From assembly GCA_013360465.1 (NCBI GenBank), contig JABWBO010000009.1, positions 1 to 64,000 of the forward strand: a stretch of DNA of 64,000 bases. Reading direction: 5' to 3'. Within the stretch, counting starts at the first letter, position 1. Every line of letters starts with the position of its first letter. The notes under the pieces are model-generated. The model worked only from the letters and a program-made list of their open reading frames with translations. It was not told where the DNA came from and did no database searches. Of the stretch, positions 16,711 through 25,374 are shown in pieces. Both the position numbers and the translations under genes were made by a program. Source of the DNA: Anaerolineae bacterium. GTDB lineage: Bacteria > Chloroflexota > Anaerolineae > Aggregatilineales > Phototrophicaceae.

Positions 16711-17712
16711 ATGCCCGGACACATCTTCGTCACCCGCATCATCCCCGCCGCCGGGCTGGACCGCGTGCGCGCCTTTTGCGCCGAGTCCGGCTTGGCGCTC
16801 GCGGTCTGGGAAGACCGTCTGCCCCCGCCCTACCCCATCCTGTGCGAGCAGGCGCGCGGCGCGGTCGGTGTGCTGACCACGCTGAACGACCGCATCGACG
16901 CCGCATTCATGGACGCGGCGGGCGAATCGCTGCGCGTGATCAGCCAGATGGCGGTCGGCGTCGACAACATTGACGTGGGCGCGGCGGCGGCCCGCGGCAT
17001 ACTGGTCGGCAGCACGCCGGGGGTGCTGACCGAAGCCACCGCCGATCTGGCGTTCGCCCTGCTGCTGGCTTCAGCGCGGCGGCTCTACGAAGGGACGCGC
17101 TACATCGAAGGCGGCGAATGGATTACCTGGGACCCGACGGCGCTGCTGGGAGGCGACCTGTCCGGCGCGACGCTCGGCATCATCGGCTACGGGCGCATCG
17201 GACGCGCCGTCGCCCGGCGGGCGCACGGCTTCGATATGCGCATCCTGGCGTACAGCCGCACGCTCAGCCCGGAAGCCGCCAGCCGTGACGGCGTGGAAGC
17301 GGGGGACCTGGGTCGGCTCCTGAGCGAGTCCGACTATGTCTCGCTGCACTGCCCGCTGACCTCGGAGACCCGCCGGCTGATCAATGCCGACACTCTGGCG
17401 CTCATGAAGCCCACCGCCCGGCTGATCAACACGGCGCGCGGCGGGGTGGTCGATACGGAGGCGCTGGTCGAGGCGCTCACCAGCGGCGTGATCGCCGCCG
17501 CCGCGCTGGATGTGACCGACCCCGAACCGCTGCCTGCCGATCACCCGCTGATGCGCCTGGAAAACTGCATCGTCGTGCCGCATATCGGCAGCGCCACCAT
17601 CGGCACGCGCGACAGAATGGCGAATATCGCCGCTGCGAACCTGATCGCCGGAGTGCGCGGTGAGCCGCTCCTCCATGCCGTCCAGGCTGCGGGCGGTCCC
17701 GCCAAGCCGTGA
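16711..17712 (+). CDS. D-2-hydroxyacid dehydrogenase (glyoxylate/hydroxypyruvate reductase type)
   Basis: The 333-residue cytosolic NAD(P)H-dependent oxidoreductase has the nucleotide-binding glycine motif [14 protein letters not shown] (about residues 155-168). The family catalytic set is present: Arg in [10 protein letters not shown], Glu in the DVTDPEPLP region and His in VVPHIGSAT. It should reduce glyoxylate or hydroxypyruvate, or act on a related 2-keto acid; the exact substrate cannot be read from sequence. The start ATG has a GAGGAG site 6 bp upstream. The stop overlaps the next gene by 4 bp (GTGA), so the two are cotranscribed, although the second is a membrane glycosyltransferase with no obvious metabolic link. 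Confidence 0.88.
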   Translation: MPGHIFVTRIIPAAGLDRVRAFCAESGLALAVWEDRLPPPYPILCEQARGAVGVLTTLNDRIDAAFMDAAGESLRVISQMAVGVDNIDVGAAAARGILVGSTPGVLTEATADLAFALLLASARRLYEGTRYIEGGEWITWDPTALLGGDLSGATLGIIGYGRIGRAVARRAHGFDMRILAYSRTLSPEAASRDGVEAGDLGRLLSESDYVSLHCPLTSETRRLINADTLALMKPTARLINTARGGVVDTEALVEALTSGVIAAAALDVTDPEPLPADHPLMRLENCIVVPHIGSATIGTRDRMANIAAANLIAGVRGEPLLHAVQAAGGPAKP

Positions 17713-19157
17713 TCGCCGCCCTCGCGCCCTGGGCGGGCGCGGCGCTGATTTTTCTGGCTACCGCGCCCTGGTCGGCGGCGGTCGGCGGCGGCGCAGTCCT
17801 GACCACCGCGCTGACTCTGGGGCTGGCAGGGGGTGGCGGAGCGCTGATCCTCTTCTGGAGCGCCCTGGTCGGCGGCGGCTGGTCTTTGACGGCCGTATTC
17901 GCCTGTATGCTGCTGCTCGGCGCTGCCGGCACAGCCGTCTGGCATATCCGCCGGAGAAAGTGGGCGCAGCCCCCGGCACAACCGCCGCTGGGGCGCGCCG
18001 AATGGGGAGCGCTGGCGCTGATCGGCATCGTCGCGGCGGCGGTTCTGTTCAACAGCGCCTATTTCCCTTTCGCTAAAGCCGACGCGCTGGGGATCTACCA
18101 TCCCGCCGCGCTGACGATGTACGAAACCGGCACGCTTGAGCCGCTGATCGGTGCGGAGAGCCTTTACCGCACTTATCCGATCCTGGTCCCGCTCAACTAC
18201 ACCCTCGCCTACGCGCTCGCTGGGTGGGAACACGAGTATCTTGCCAAGACCCTCGCCGCACTGCTCAGCCTCGGCTGTCTGCCCGCCGCCTTCCTGCTGG
18301 GGCGCGAGATCGGCGGGCGGCGAGTCGGGCTGCTGACGGCGCTGATCCTGGCGATCACGCCGTCATTCGTCCGCTGGGCGTCATCCGGCTATGTCGATCT
18401 GCCGATGGCGTTCTTCTACACCCTGACCGCCTTGTTCGCCCTGCGCTTCCGGCGCGGCGGCGGCTGGATCGATGGGGCGTTGGCGGGGCTGATGCTCGGC
18501 TTCGCCGCCTTCACCAAGAACGCCGCGCTGATCGGCGTGCCGCTGCTGGCGGCGTGGCTGGCGGAGTCGCTCTGGGCGTCGCGGAGCGCGCCGGGGCTGA
18601 AGCGGCGCGCCGGAGCGGCGGTGCTGTCGCTCGCCCTCTGCGCGCTGATCGCCGCGCCCTGGTATCTGCGCAATCTCGCCGGCGCGGGCTTCCTGATCCC
18701 CGACACCGCCTGGACCGAGCAGGCGGAGCGGTCGCTGCGCACCCTGCTGATCTTCGTCACGCTGACCGACAACTTCCTGATCTCCGGCTGGCTGATGCTG
18801 TGGGGCGCGGCGGCGGCGGTCTGGCAGCTGGCGCGACGACATCGCGTCAGCAACGGGGGTCACGGCGTGATCGTCTGGTTCACACTGCCCTTCTTCGCCG
18901 CCTGGTGGCTGTTCGTCTCTTATGATCCGCGCTTCCTGCTGCTCTTCACACCAATCCTGTGCGTCGGCGGGGCGCTCGCCGCCGAGGCGGTGCTGGCGCG
19001 GCTGCGCCTTTCAGGTTCGACGCGAGTACTGCTGGCGGTGGGCATGACGGCGCTGGCGCTGTACTGCGCCTTTATCGCTGTCGAATTCAAAGACGAGATC
19101 GTCCGCCATCCGCTGATGAGTCACGAGGAAAAGATCGTCCTGGTGCGCGGGGGATGA
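17709..19157 (+). CDS. GT39-like polytopic glycosyltransferase
   Basis: The 482-residue membrane protein has about twelve hydrophobic segments. After three N-terminal helices the first large extracytoplasmic loop contains [19 protein letters not shown], which replaces the usual Asp-Glu pair with a lone Asp. It resembles bacterial GT39/ArnT-like transferases of unknown specificity. GTG 17709 overlaps the dehydrogenase stop, so translation is coupled. It converges with the minus-strand glycosyltransferase ending at 19161, leaving only 3 bp between the stops and no room for a dedicated terminator. Confidence 0.7.
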   Translation: MIAALAPWAGAALIFLATAPWSAAVGGGAVLTTALTLGLAGGGGALILFWSALVGGGWSLTAVFACMLLLGAAGTAVWHIRRRKWAQPPAQPPLGRAEWGALALIGIVAAAVLFNSAYFPFAKADALGIYHPAALTMYETGTLEPLIGAESLYRTYPILVPLNYTLAYALAGWEHEYLAKTLAALLSLGCLPAAFLLGREIGGRRVGLLTALILAITPSFVRWASSGYVDLPMAFFYTLTALFALRFRRGGGWIDGALAGLMLGFAAFTKNAALIGVPLLAAWLAESLWASRSAPGLKRRAGAAVLSLALCALIAAPWYLRNLAGAGFLIPDTAWTEQAERSLRTLLIFVTLTDNFLISGWLMLWGAAAAVWQLARRHRVSNGGHGVIVWFTLPFFAAWWLFVSYDPRFLLLFTPILCVGGALAAEAVLARLRLSGSTRVLLAVGMTALALYCAFIAVEFKDEIVRHPLMSHEEKIVLVRGG

Positions 19158-19160
19158 GTC

Positions 19161-21530
19161 TCACTCCACGTGAACCGTCACCGGCAGGATGCCGATCACG
19201 CCGTCCAGCGTTGCCGCGCCGGCTGCCGGCAGGTCGAGGATGCCGCCATCCTCCCCGACGGTGTACACCTTGACCCACAGCGCATAGTCGCCGGCAGGCA
19301 GGTCGGTGGGCAGGCGCAGCGCGCGATGATCCCAGTAAGGCGCGCCGGGAATCCAGGCGTCGGTCGGCGAAAAACCGTTGAGCGGCATCGAGTCGCTCTG
19401 CACGACCGCGCTGCCAGATGAGTCGCGCAGATACACGCCGATGGAACCACGCACATCCAGTGCCGCTTCCGTCGTCCAAAGCAGGGAGATGGGCAGCGCA
19501 TCGCCGGGTGCGTAGACGCCGCCGCGCGGCAGAGTCACCCCTTCCAGGCGGATCGCCGCCCCGAAGCGCAGATCGGTCGGCAGCACCGCGCCGCGAAAAG
19601 CGAAAGGATCGGGCGCGGGCGTCACGCTGAACTCGATCAGCCGGGTGAGCGGACCGGTCTGGATCACCCGGAGGGGATAGTAATACGTCGAGAGGTAGCG
19701 CTCCACCGGGCGGCTGCTCCACCACAGGTCCGGGCTGCCATCGACCACCAACCACAGCCGTCGGCGCGTCCCCGCCAGATTGGTCAGCAGGCGGTTGGTC
19801 TCTTTGGTCAGCAGCGCCGGGGGATAATCGCTTTCGACCCGCGCCGGCTGCGACTCGCTCACACGCTCGCCAACTTGAAGTTCCAGGGCGATCACCCTTC
19901 CGGCATCGAAGAGCTTGCCCCGGTTCTGAAAATAGGGCACATAGCGGGGACTGCTGAGCAGGATCACATCATCGCGCGTCGTCTCCGCTTCCAGGATGGG
20001 CAGCAGCGCGTCGAGCGCGGCGCTATCCGGCTGATAACGGGGATCACGCCCGTGGAGGAGCGTCAGCCCGTGCAGCGTCAGCGCCAGCCAGACGAAGAGC
20101 AGCGCGCCGGCAAGCAGACGACCCCGCCGGCGCAGCCCCCACAGGGCGAACAGCGCCAGCACACCATAGGCGAGGAACATCGCCGGGGTTTCCAGGATCG
20201 CCCAGGCGAGATCGAACGGCTGGGTGTTCCACAGCATCGGGATGATGTTCCAGCGCAGATAGGCAAGCACGTTCAAGCCTGCGCCCCAGTCGTACAGACC
20301 GTTCGCCTCTGGCGGCAGCGCGGCGGAGTAGCTCTCCAGGGGCAGCGAGACGGCGCTGAGGTTGACCCACGCGCCGTAGACGATCAGCACCGCGACCAGC
20401 CCTCCCCAGGGTGAAAGCGGACGCCGGGCGGCGCGTTCGAAGACGGGCAGCGCCGAAAGCAGCACGAGGGGGATCACCGGGACCAGGAAGCGCGGGGGCC
20501 ATGCCAGCCCGCCGAACCAGAACTCACCGTTGAAGACGGCGTAGCCGAAGGCGAAACCGAGTACCCCCAGCAGCGACGACAGGGCGACCCGCCCCCGCCG
20601 CTGGCGGATCAGCAGCCATGCGCCGGGCAGCGCCAGCAGCAGGACGGGCGACGTGCCCCACAAACTCCCGCCGGGACTGACCAGATAGGTATGCAGGGCG
20701 GTCGGCAGCGTCGCCACCGAAGCTTCCAGCAGGCGCGCCGCCACGTTGTAGCGCGCTCCCAGTCCGAGCCGGTCGCCCCACAGCGTCAGCCCGACGACCA
20801 GCAGCACCGGCAGCGCAGCCGCCGCGATCCACAGCAGCGCGATCCGCCGCGACAGCCGAAGTTCTCGCAGCGCGCCGGGCATAGGGAGCGTCAGCGCCAG
20901 CAGCGCCGGCACGGCGAAGAGCGATGAAGCGCGGGTGAGCAGCAAAGCGGCGGCACTGGCTGCCAGCAGGATCAGCCAGCCGGGCGCGTGAAAGCGCGTC
21001 TCACGCGCCTGGTAGGCGACGCAGGCGGCGGTTAGCAGCAGCAGCAGGGTCAGCGGCTCGCGAAAGAAGGTCTTGCTGTAGGGCAGCACCGCCGTGGCGA
21101 CGACGAGCGACAGCGCCGCAAGCAGCGCCGCGCGATTCGGCACGCCGAGCAGGCGGGCGAATCGGGCGAAGACGACGCCCGCAGCCGCCGTCATCAGCGC
21201 GCCGAACAGCCAGACGGTGTGCGCCAGCCCGACGCCGGGCAGTAGACGCGCCAGCAGGTACAGCGGCGCAGCAGCGAGGACCTGTCCCGGTTCGACGGCG
21301 GCATTTTCCAGCGGAAACCAGGCGGATGTCTGGGTGGTAGGTGGGTTTTCCCAGGCGGCGAGATCGAGGCGCAGATCGCCCCACTCCACCCAACTGCTGA
21401 CGGCATCGAAGAGACGAGTCGAGTCGCGCGATTCGGAGACGCCGCTGTAGACGAGCATACAGAGGCTCGCCAGGCAGACGAACAGGGCGACCCAGGAGAC
21501 CGACGAACCTTCACGGCGCAGGGAGGACAT
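19161..21530 (-). CDS. Large GT39-like membrane protein with C-terminal beta domain
   Basis: The 789-residue protein has a single N-terminal helix, a ~100-residue extracytoplasmic loop containing the acidic segment SRDSTRLFDAVSSW, about ten further helices (residues ~100-520) and a soluble C-terminal domain of about 270 residues. The overall plan is close to the protein at 14778: both end in a beta-rich domain closing with an LPAGDYALWVKVY-like strand. I use ATG 21530 (MSSLRREGSS); the frame is open to 21575. It is probably an envelope glycosyltransferase. Donor and acceptor are unknown, and no undecaprenyl-sugar synthase lies nearby. Confidence 0.65.
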   Translation of the reverse strand: MSSLRREGSSVSWVALFVCLASLCMLVYSGVSESRDSTRLFDAVSSWVEWGDLRLDLAAWENPPTTQTSAWFPLENAAVEPGQVLAAAPLYLLARLLPGVGLAHTVWLFGALMTAAAGVVFARFARLLGVPNRAALLAALSLVVATAVLPYSKTFFREPLTLLLLLTAACVAYQARETRFHAPGWLILLAASAAALLLTRASSLFAVPALLALTLPMPGALRELRLSRRIALLWIAAAALPVLLVVGLTLWGDRLGLGARYNVAARLLEASVATLPTALHTYLVSPGGSLWGTSPVLLLALPGAWLLIRQRRGRVALSSLLGVLGFAFGYAVFNGEFWFGGLAWPPRFLVPVIPLVLLSALPVFERAARRPLSPWGGLVAVLIVYGAWVNLSAVSLPLESYSAALPPEANGLYDWGAGLNVLAYLRWNIIPMLWNTQPFDLAWAILETPAMFLAYGVLALFALWGLRRRGRLLAGALLFVWLALTLHGLTLLHGRDPRYQPDSAALDALLPILEAETTRDDVILLSSPRYVPYFQNRGKLFDAGRVIALELQVGERVSESQPARVESDYPPALLTKETNRLLTNLAGTRRRLWLVVDGSPDLWWSSRPVERYLSTYYYPLRVIQTGPLTRLIEFSVTPAPDPFAFRGAVLPTDLRFGAAIRLEGVTLPRGGVYAPGDALPISLLWTTEAALDVRGSIGVYLRDSSGSAVVQSDSMPLNGFSPTDAWIPGAPYWDHRALRLPTDLPAGDYALWVKVYTVGEDGGILDLPAAGAATLDGVIGILPVTVHVE

Positions 21531-21656
21531 CAGTAGATGACACTCAACAGGCAGGGCTGCCCTCGCAGCAGGCACACGAGGCTCAGCCGGTGGTAATGTC
21601 GATGGGATTCATCCGCAAGCGGACAACCCGACGGATCATCCCTACGGACCATCGCT

Positions 21657-21679
21657 TGTAGGGGCGAGCCGGCGGCTCG
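21657..21679 (+). repeat. Short dispersed repeat, copy 2
   Basis: TGTAGGGGCGAGCCGGC followed by GGCTCG matches the copy at 9834-9856. It lies in the ~180-bp spacer between the minus-strand genes starting at 21530 and ending at 21715, and is followed by a further GGCTCGCCCG. No gene is seen in this spacer. Confidence 0.6.
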
Positions 21680-21714
21680 CCCGGCTCGCCCGTGAGAAAC
21701 CATGAAATCCCGCT

Positions 21715-22260
21715 TCAGTCCGACTTCTGACCGCCGGTCAGGCGATTGACGATCCCCGACAGCCCCTTGATGACCTTCTGGCTGGCGGATAGATCATTGA
21801 GTTCTTCCAGCCCAACCTGGTAGGATGCCGCGCCCGCCGTCAGCTTGCCTTCCTTGACCTGAAGCGCGCCCATCGCCACCAGCGTCTCACCGTGCAGTTT
21901 GGTCTCGCCCAGTTCGTCGAACAGGTCGGCGGCGGCGCGGTAGCTGGCGTGCGCCTGCTCGTTATCGCGCATCGCCGCGTAAACGCCGCCCATGTTGCCC
22001 AGCACCATCGCCAGACGGCGGCGGTCGTTCATCCCCTGAAAGACCTGAAGCGCCTCCTGCATGGCGGCGAGCGCCTGCGGGTGTTCGCCCAGCGCCCGAT
22101 GCACCAACCCAATGTTCACGCGCATCTCGGCAGCCATATCGGGCTTGCCCTCGGCGTCATAGGCTTCGCGCGCCTGGTGAAAGAGCTGCGCCGCCTCTTC
22201 GTAGTCCTTATGCTGGAAAAGCCGGACGCCGCGTTCCTGCAACTCTTTAGCGCTGCTCAC
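21715..22260 (-). CDS. Tetratricopeptide-repeat protein
   Basis: The 181-residue soluble protein has three or four TPR units. Examples are the helix pair starting KELQERGVRLFQHKDYEEAA, the MRVNIGLVHRALGEHPQALA unit and the LGNMGGVYAAMRDNEQAHAS unit. It should act as a protein-interaction scaffold. I choose GTG 22260 because AAGGAG lies 8 bp upstream, whereas the upstream extension to 22299 would overlap the regulator gene's stop. It sits 28 bp after the helix-turn-helix regulator and shares its promoter, so the pair probably works together (inference). Confidence 0.75.
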   Translation of the reverse strand: MSSAKELQERGVRLFQHKDYEEAAQLFHQAREAYDAEGKPDMAAEMRVNIGLVHRALGEHPQALAAMQEALQVFQGMNDRRRLAMVLGNMGGVYAAMRDNEQAHASYRAAADLFDELGETKLHGETLVAMGALQVKEGKLTAGAASYQVGLEELNDLSASQKVIKGLSGIVNRLTGGQKSD

Positions 22261-22288
22261 GGGAAAGACTCCTTGTCTCAGGGGTATC

Positions 22289-23038
22289 CTAGGGGGCAAT
22301 ACTCAGCGCGCTCTCGCCGATTTTGCGCAGGCGGTCGGCGGGCATCTGGCTGAACATGATGGCGATTTCGATGAAACCGATGTTGAGCGGGTTGGCGGCG
22401 AACCGGCGAATCTCCTCCGGCAGCGCGGTGAAGTGCTTCCATTCTTCGCGCATCGCCAGCAGTTCGCCAAGCTGGCTGTAGCTCTCCAGAAAATAGGTAA
22501 TGTTCTTGCGGACGGCGTTGGAAAGCACCGTCAGTTCGTGCATCGGCGCGGGCAGTTCCCCCAGTTCGTAGCGTTCGATCAGGTCGGCAGGCAGCCCGCT
22601 TTCGGCGCTCAGGTCGTCCAGCGTCAGCGCGCGCGCTTCGCGGGCGGAGCGCAGCAGCGCCCCGATCATGCGGTCACGCAGCGCAAGATACTCGTTTTGC
22701 GCGCTAACGGGATTCTCGCCCTTCGCTTCCAGCGTGTCCATGCCCCAGAAGTGGCTGACCGGAACCCCCAGGAAGAACGCCAGCACCTCCAGCTGCGGCA
22801 GCGAGGGCACTTCGTCACCGATCTCCCATCGGTCGTACTGCGCGACGCTGACGCGCGCCAGCCGCGCGCAGTCTTCCTGAGCGCGCTGCGCCTTACGGCG
22901 CGCATCCAGCAGCAGTAAGCCGACCATTCGCGCGCGAATGCGAAACGATTCGTCGTGATCGACCGCCCTGCGCTCTTCCGCCGGCTCGGTCTCGCGCAGG
23001 GACTTCATCCGCGCAGAGATGTTGGAAAAATCGCTCAT
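22289..23038 (-). CDS. Helix-turn-helix regulator with two XRE-type domains
   Basis: The 249-residue protein carries two Cro/C1-type helix-turn-helix regions. The first is around residues 40-95, with DCARLARVSVAQYDRWEIGD. The second is around residues 120-175, with LTLDDLSAESGLPADLIERY. A short C-terminal helical region follows. Duplicate HTH units in one chain suggest binding to a pseudo-symmetric site without dimerising (inference). A strong AGGAGG site lies 5 bp before the ATG, and a good promoter is present at 23080-23108. It is divergent from the histidine kinase and could control it. Confidence 0.75.
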   Translation of the reverse strand: MSDFSNISARMKSLRETEPAEERRAVDHDESFRIRARMVGLLLLDARRKAQRAQEDCARLARVSVAQYDRWEIGDEVPSLPQLEVLAFFLGVPVSHFWGMDTLEAKGENPVSAQNEYLALRDRMIGALLRSAREARALTLDDLSAESGLPADLIERYELGELPAPMHELTVLSNAVRKNITYFLESYSQLGELLAMREEWKHFTALPEEIRRFAANPLNIGFIEIAIMFSQMPADRLRKIGESALSIAP

Positions 23039-23079
23039 GCTGCCCTCCTGAGCGACGATGCGCCCGTTGATTTGTTCAT

Positions 23080-23108
23080 ATCATACCGGACTTGCCCAAT
23101 ACCGACAA
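23080..23108 (-). promoter_or_regulatory. Sigma-70-like promoter for the HTH-TPR operon
   Basis: On the minus strand, TTGTCG (plus coordinates 23103-23108) and TATGAT (23080-23085) are separated by exactly 17 bp. Position and orientation fit transcription of the genes at 23038 and 22260, with a leader of about 35 nt carrying the AGGAGG site. Confidence 0.6.
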
Positions 23109-23166
23109 TTCGCAGGCGGCAGCGCGCCGGCGGCATCCGCATTTTCCCCAAGCGTCGGAAGTGGCA

Positions 23167-23172
23167 TATAAT
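23167..23172 (+). promoter_or_regulatory. -10 box for the histidine kinase gene
   Basis: A consensus TATAAT on the plus strand at 23167-23172. The -35 region is unclear. A start about seven bases downstream coincides with an in-frame GTG at 23179, so the mRNA is either leaderless from that GTG or has a ~54-nt leader to ATG 23233. Confidence 0.45.
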
Positions 23173-23232
23173 CGCGCTGTGTGCGCGAACGAAGATGAAA
23201 CTGTTACACTTTCTCATATTGGGATCCCGCCG

Positions 23233-25314
23233 ATGCTCCCAAGCAATAACATTCCAGTCGAGCTGAGTGCCGCCGCCTACAAGAGTGCTTATGCGCTGAG
23301 TCTGTTCCTCGGCAGCGTCAGCGACCTCCAGACCCTCCTGCCGATGATCCCCACTTCCGTGCGCGATGTCCTGGGCTGCGAGCAGGTCATGCTGCTCCTT
23401 CCCGATGAAGGACGCGCCACGTTTCGCATCGCCTTGACGGCAAGCGCCAATCTGGTGCGGCATTTCGACGATCAGGTCGTGCTTCTCGACGCGCTGCCTG
23501 ATCGTCCGCCGTTCGATGCCTGGCGTCAGCGTCGCCCGGCGGTTATCGATCCGTCACAGCGCCCGCCTGGAGACGATGGCGAACGCAGCCTGCACGCGAC
23601 AGTGTTCAGGATTCTGCCGGCGAAACCCACCTTCAGCGCGCCCGTCTCCGCCAATGGTAGGCTGTACGGCGTGCTGCTGGCGCAGGATGCGGGCGATCAA
23701 ATCAGCGTCGAACGAGGCGAATTCCTGCTGCTGACCGCTCATGTGGTCGGCGTCGCTCTGGCGAATGCGGCGCGTTACCAGCATGCCGAGGAAGAGCGCC
23801 GCCGCCGCGCCGATGAGATGCGCATGATGGCGCAGGTGGACCGCGAACTGAGTGACTCCATTCAACTGGAGGATGTTTTCGCCATCACCCTCGACTGGGC
23901 GATGCGCTACACCCTGGCGCACGGAGCCTATCTCTCCCTGTTCGACGAGACCAGCGGGGCACTGCGTCCGGTCGCCAGCCTGGGTTATAAGACGCCGCCA
24001 GAAACCGTCACCGATCTATTCGACAGCGGCGGTATCGCCCAGCGAGTCGCGCTCTCTAACCGCGCCGAAATCGTCCCACAGGTATCGCTCGACAGCGACT
24101 ACGTGCCGGTGTCTATCGCCATGAACTCGCACGTCTCCGTCCCCGTCACCCGCGAGGACCGGGTCATCGCAGTGATCAGCCTGGAAAGCAAGCAGATCAA
24201 CGCCTTCACCGAGTCGCACCTCGAATTCATCCACGCCCTCAGCGCCCGCGCGGGGATCGCCATCGACAATGCCCGCCTGTATGCCAACGAAGTGCGCGAG
24301 CGGGAAAAGACGGCTTCCATCCTGCGAGAGATCGCCGATGTGGTGATCGTGGTCGGCAGCGATGAGCGCATCAACCTGATCAACGACTCCGGCATCAGCG
24401 CACTGCGCCTATATCCCGATCAGCAGTATGTCGGCAGACGCTTCGAAGAGGTATTCGAAGGTCAGCCCCTGCTCAAAGTCTTCCGTCGGGCGGTCGCCGG
24501 CGGCAGGGTACACAACGATACGCTGATGCTGCCGGGGGATCGCACCTACGCCACCAGCTTCGCTCGCCACCCCAAGGTCGGATGGATCATCACCATGCGC
24601 GACCTCACCGAGCTTCGTCACGCCGACCAGCTCAAGCACGATTTCATGTCGGTCCTGTCGCACGACCTCAAGCAGCCGGTGTCCGTCGTCAGCGGCTACG
24701 TCGAACTGCTGGAGATGCGCAATCCATCGCTGGACGAACGATCACGCTACTACGCCGCCATGATCTACCAATCGCTGAACAACATGCGCAAACTGATCGA
24801 CGATCTGCTCGATCTGGCGCGCCTGGATACCGACGTCGAGCTGATCCGAGCGCCCGTCGCGGTCGATCAGCTGATGATCGCCGTCCGCGACTGGATTCGC
24901 CCATCGGTAGAAGCGAAATCGATGACGCTGCACATCTCCCTTGGCGAGGGTCTCCCCTCCCTGCGAGGTGATCAGAACCGGCTGACGCAGCTCTTCGTGA
25001 ACCTCGTGCATAATGCCGTGAAGTATTCGCCGCCAGGCGGCGAGATCCGTGTCGAGATTGAGTCCTCCGGGGAAGAGGCGCTGACCATTGCCATACGCGA
25101 TAGCGGCATGGGCATCAGCCCGGAAGATCAGAAGGCGATTTTCGAGCGCTTCTACCGGGTGCGCCGCCCGGAAACGGAGAATATCGAAGGCAGCGGGCTG
25201 GGGCTGACGCTGGTCAAGCGGCTGGTGGACCTGCACAATGGACAGATCGGGCTGGTAAGCCGGTTGGGCGAAGGCACGACTTTCTTCGTCACGCTGCCCA
25301 TCTGGAAAGATTGA
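23233..25314 (+). CDS. Sensor histidine kinase with GAF and PAS domains
   Basis: With the ATG at 23233 the protein has 693 residues. An N-terminal GAF-like domain (~10-170) and a second GAF (~195-345) are followed by a PAS-like region (~360-460), a HisKA domain with the phospho-acceptor His in VLSHDLKQPVSVVSGY, and a HATPase_c domain with the N box (NLVHNAVKY), G1 (DSGMGIS) and G2 (GSGLGLTLVKRL). There is no transmembrane segment, so it should be a cytosolic sensor. No response regulator is adjacent, which makes it an orphan kinase here. GTG 23179 is an alternative start if the transcript is leaderless. Confidence 0.9.
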   Translation: MLPSNNIPVELSAAAYKSAYALSLFLGSVSDLQTLLPMIPTSVRDVLGCEQVMLLLPDEGRATFRIALTASANLVRHFDDQVVLLDALPDRPPFDAWRQRRPAVIDPSQRPPGDDGERSLHATVFRILPAKPTFSAPVSANGRLYGVLLAQDAGDQISVERGEFLLLTAHVVGVALANAARYQHAEEERRRRADEMRMMAQVDRELSDSIQLEDVFAITLDWAMRYTLAHGAYLSLFDETSGALRPVASLGYKTPPETVTDLFDSGGIAQRVALSNRAEIVPQVSLDSDYVPVSIAMNSHVSVPVTREDRVIAVISLESKQINAFTESHLEFIHALSARAGIAIDNARLYANEVREREKTASILREIADVVIVVGSDERINLINDSGISALRLYPDQQYVGRRFEEVFEGQPLLKVFRRAVAGGRVHNDTLMLPGDRTYATSFARHPKVGWIITMRDLTELRHADQLKHDFMSVLSHDLKQPVSVVSGYVELLEMRNPSLDERSRYYAAMIYQSLNNMRKLIDDLLDLARLDTDVELIRAPVAVDQLMIAVRDWIRPSVEAKSMTLHISLGEGLPSLRGDQNRLTQLFVNLVHNAVKYSPPGGEIRVEIESSGEEALTIAIRDSGMGISPEDQKAIFERFYRVRRPETENIEGSGLGLTLVKRLVDLHNGQIGLVSRLGEGTTFFVTLPIWKD

Positions 25315-25346
25315 AAAAACGGCGGACGCCTCGCGAGGCATCCGCC
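25314..25346 (-). terminator. Intrinsic terminator for the APC permease gene
   Basis: The stem GGCGGACGCCTCG/CGAGGCATCCGCC (25321-25346) has one mismatch. Read leftwards on the minus strand it is followed by a T6 tract (plus-strand A run 25314-25319). It lies between the convergent kinase and permease genes, and the stem may slow transcription from the plus side too. Confidence 0.75.
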
Positions 25347-25374
25347 GCTCAACCATACTACTTCGCGCCAAACG

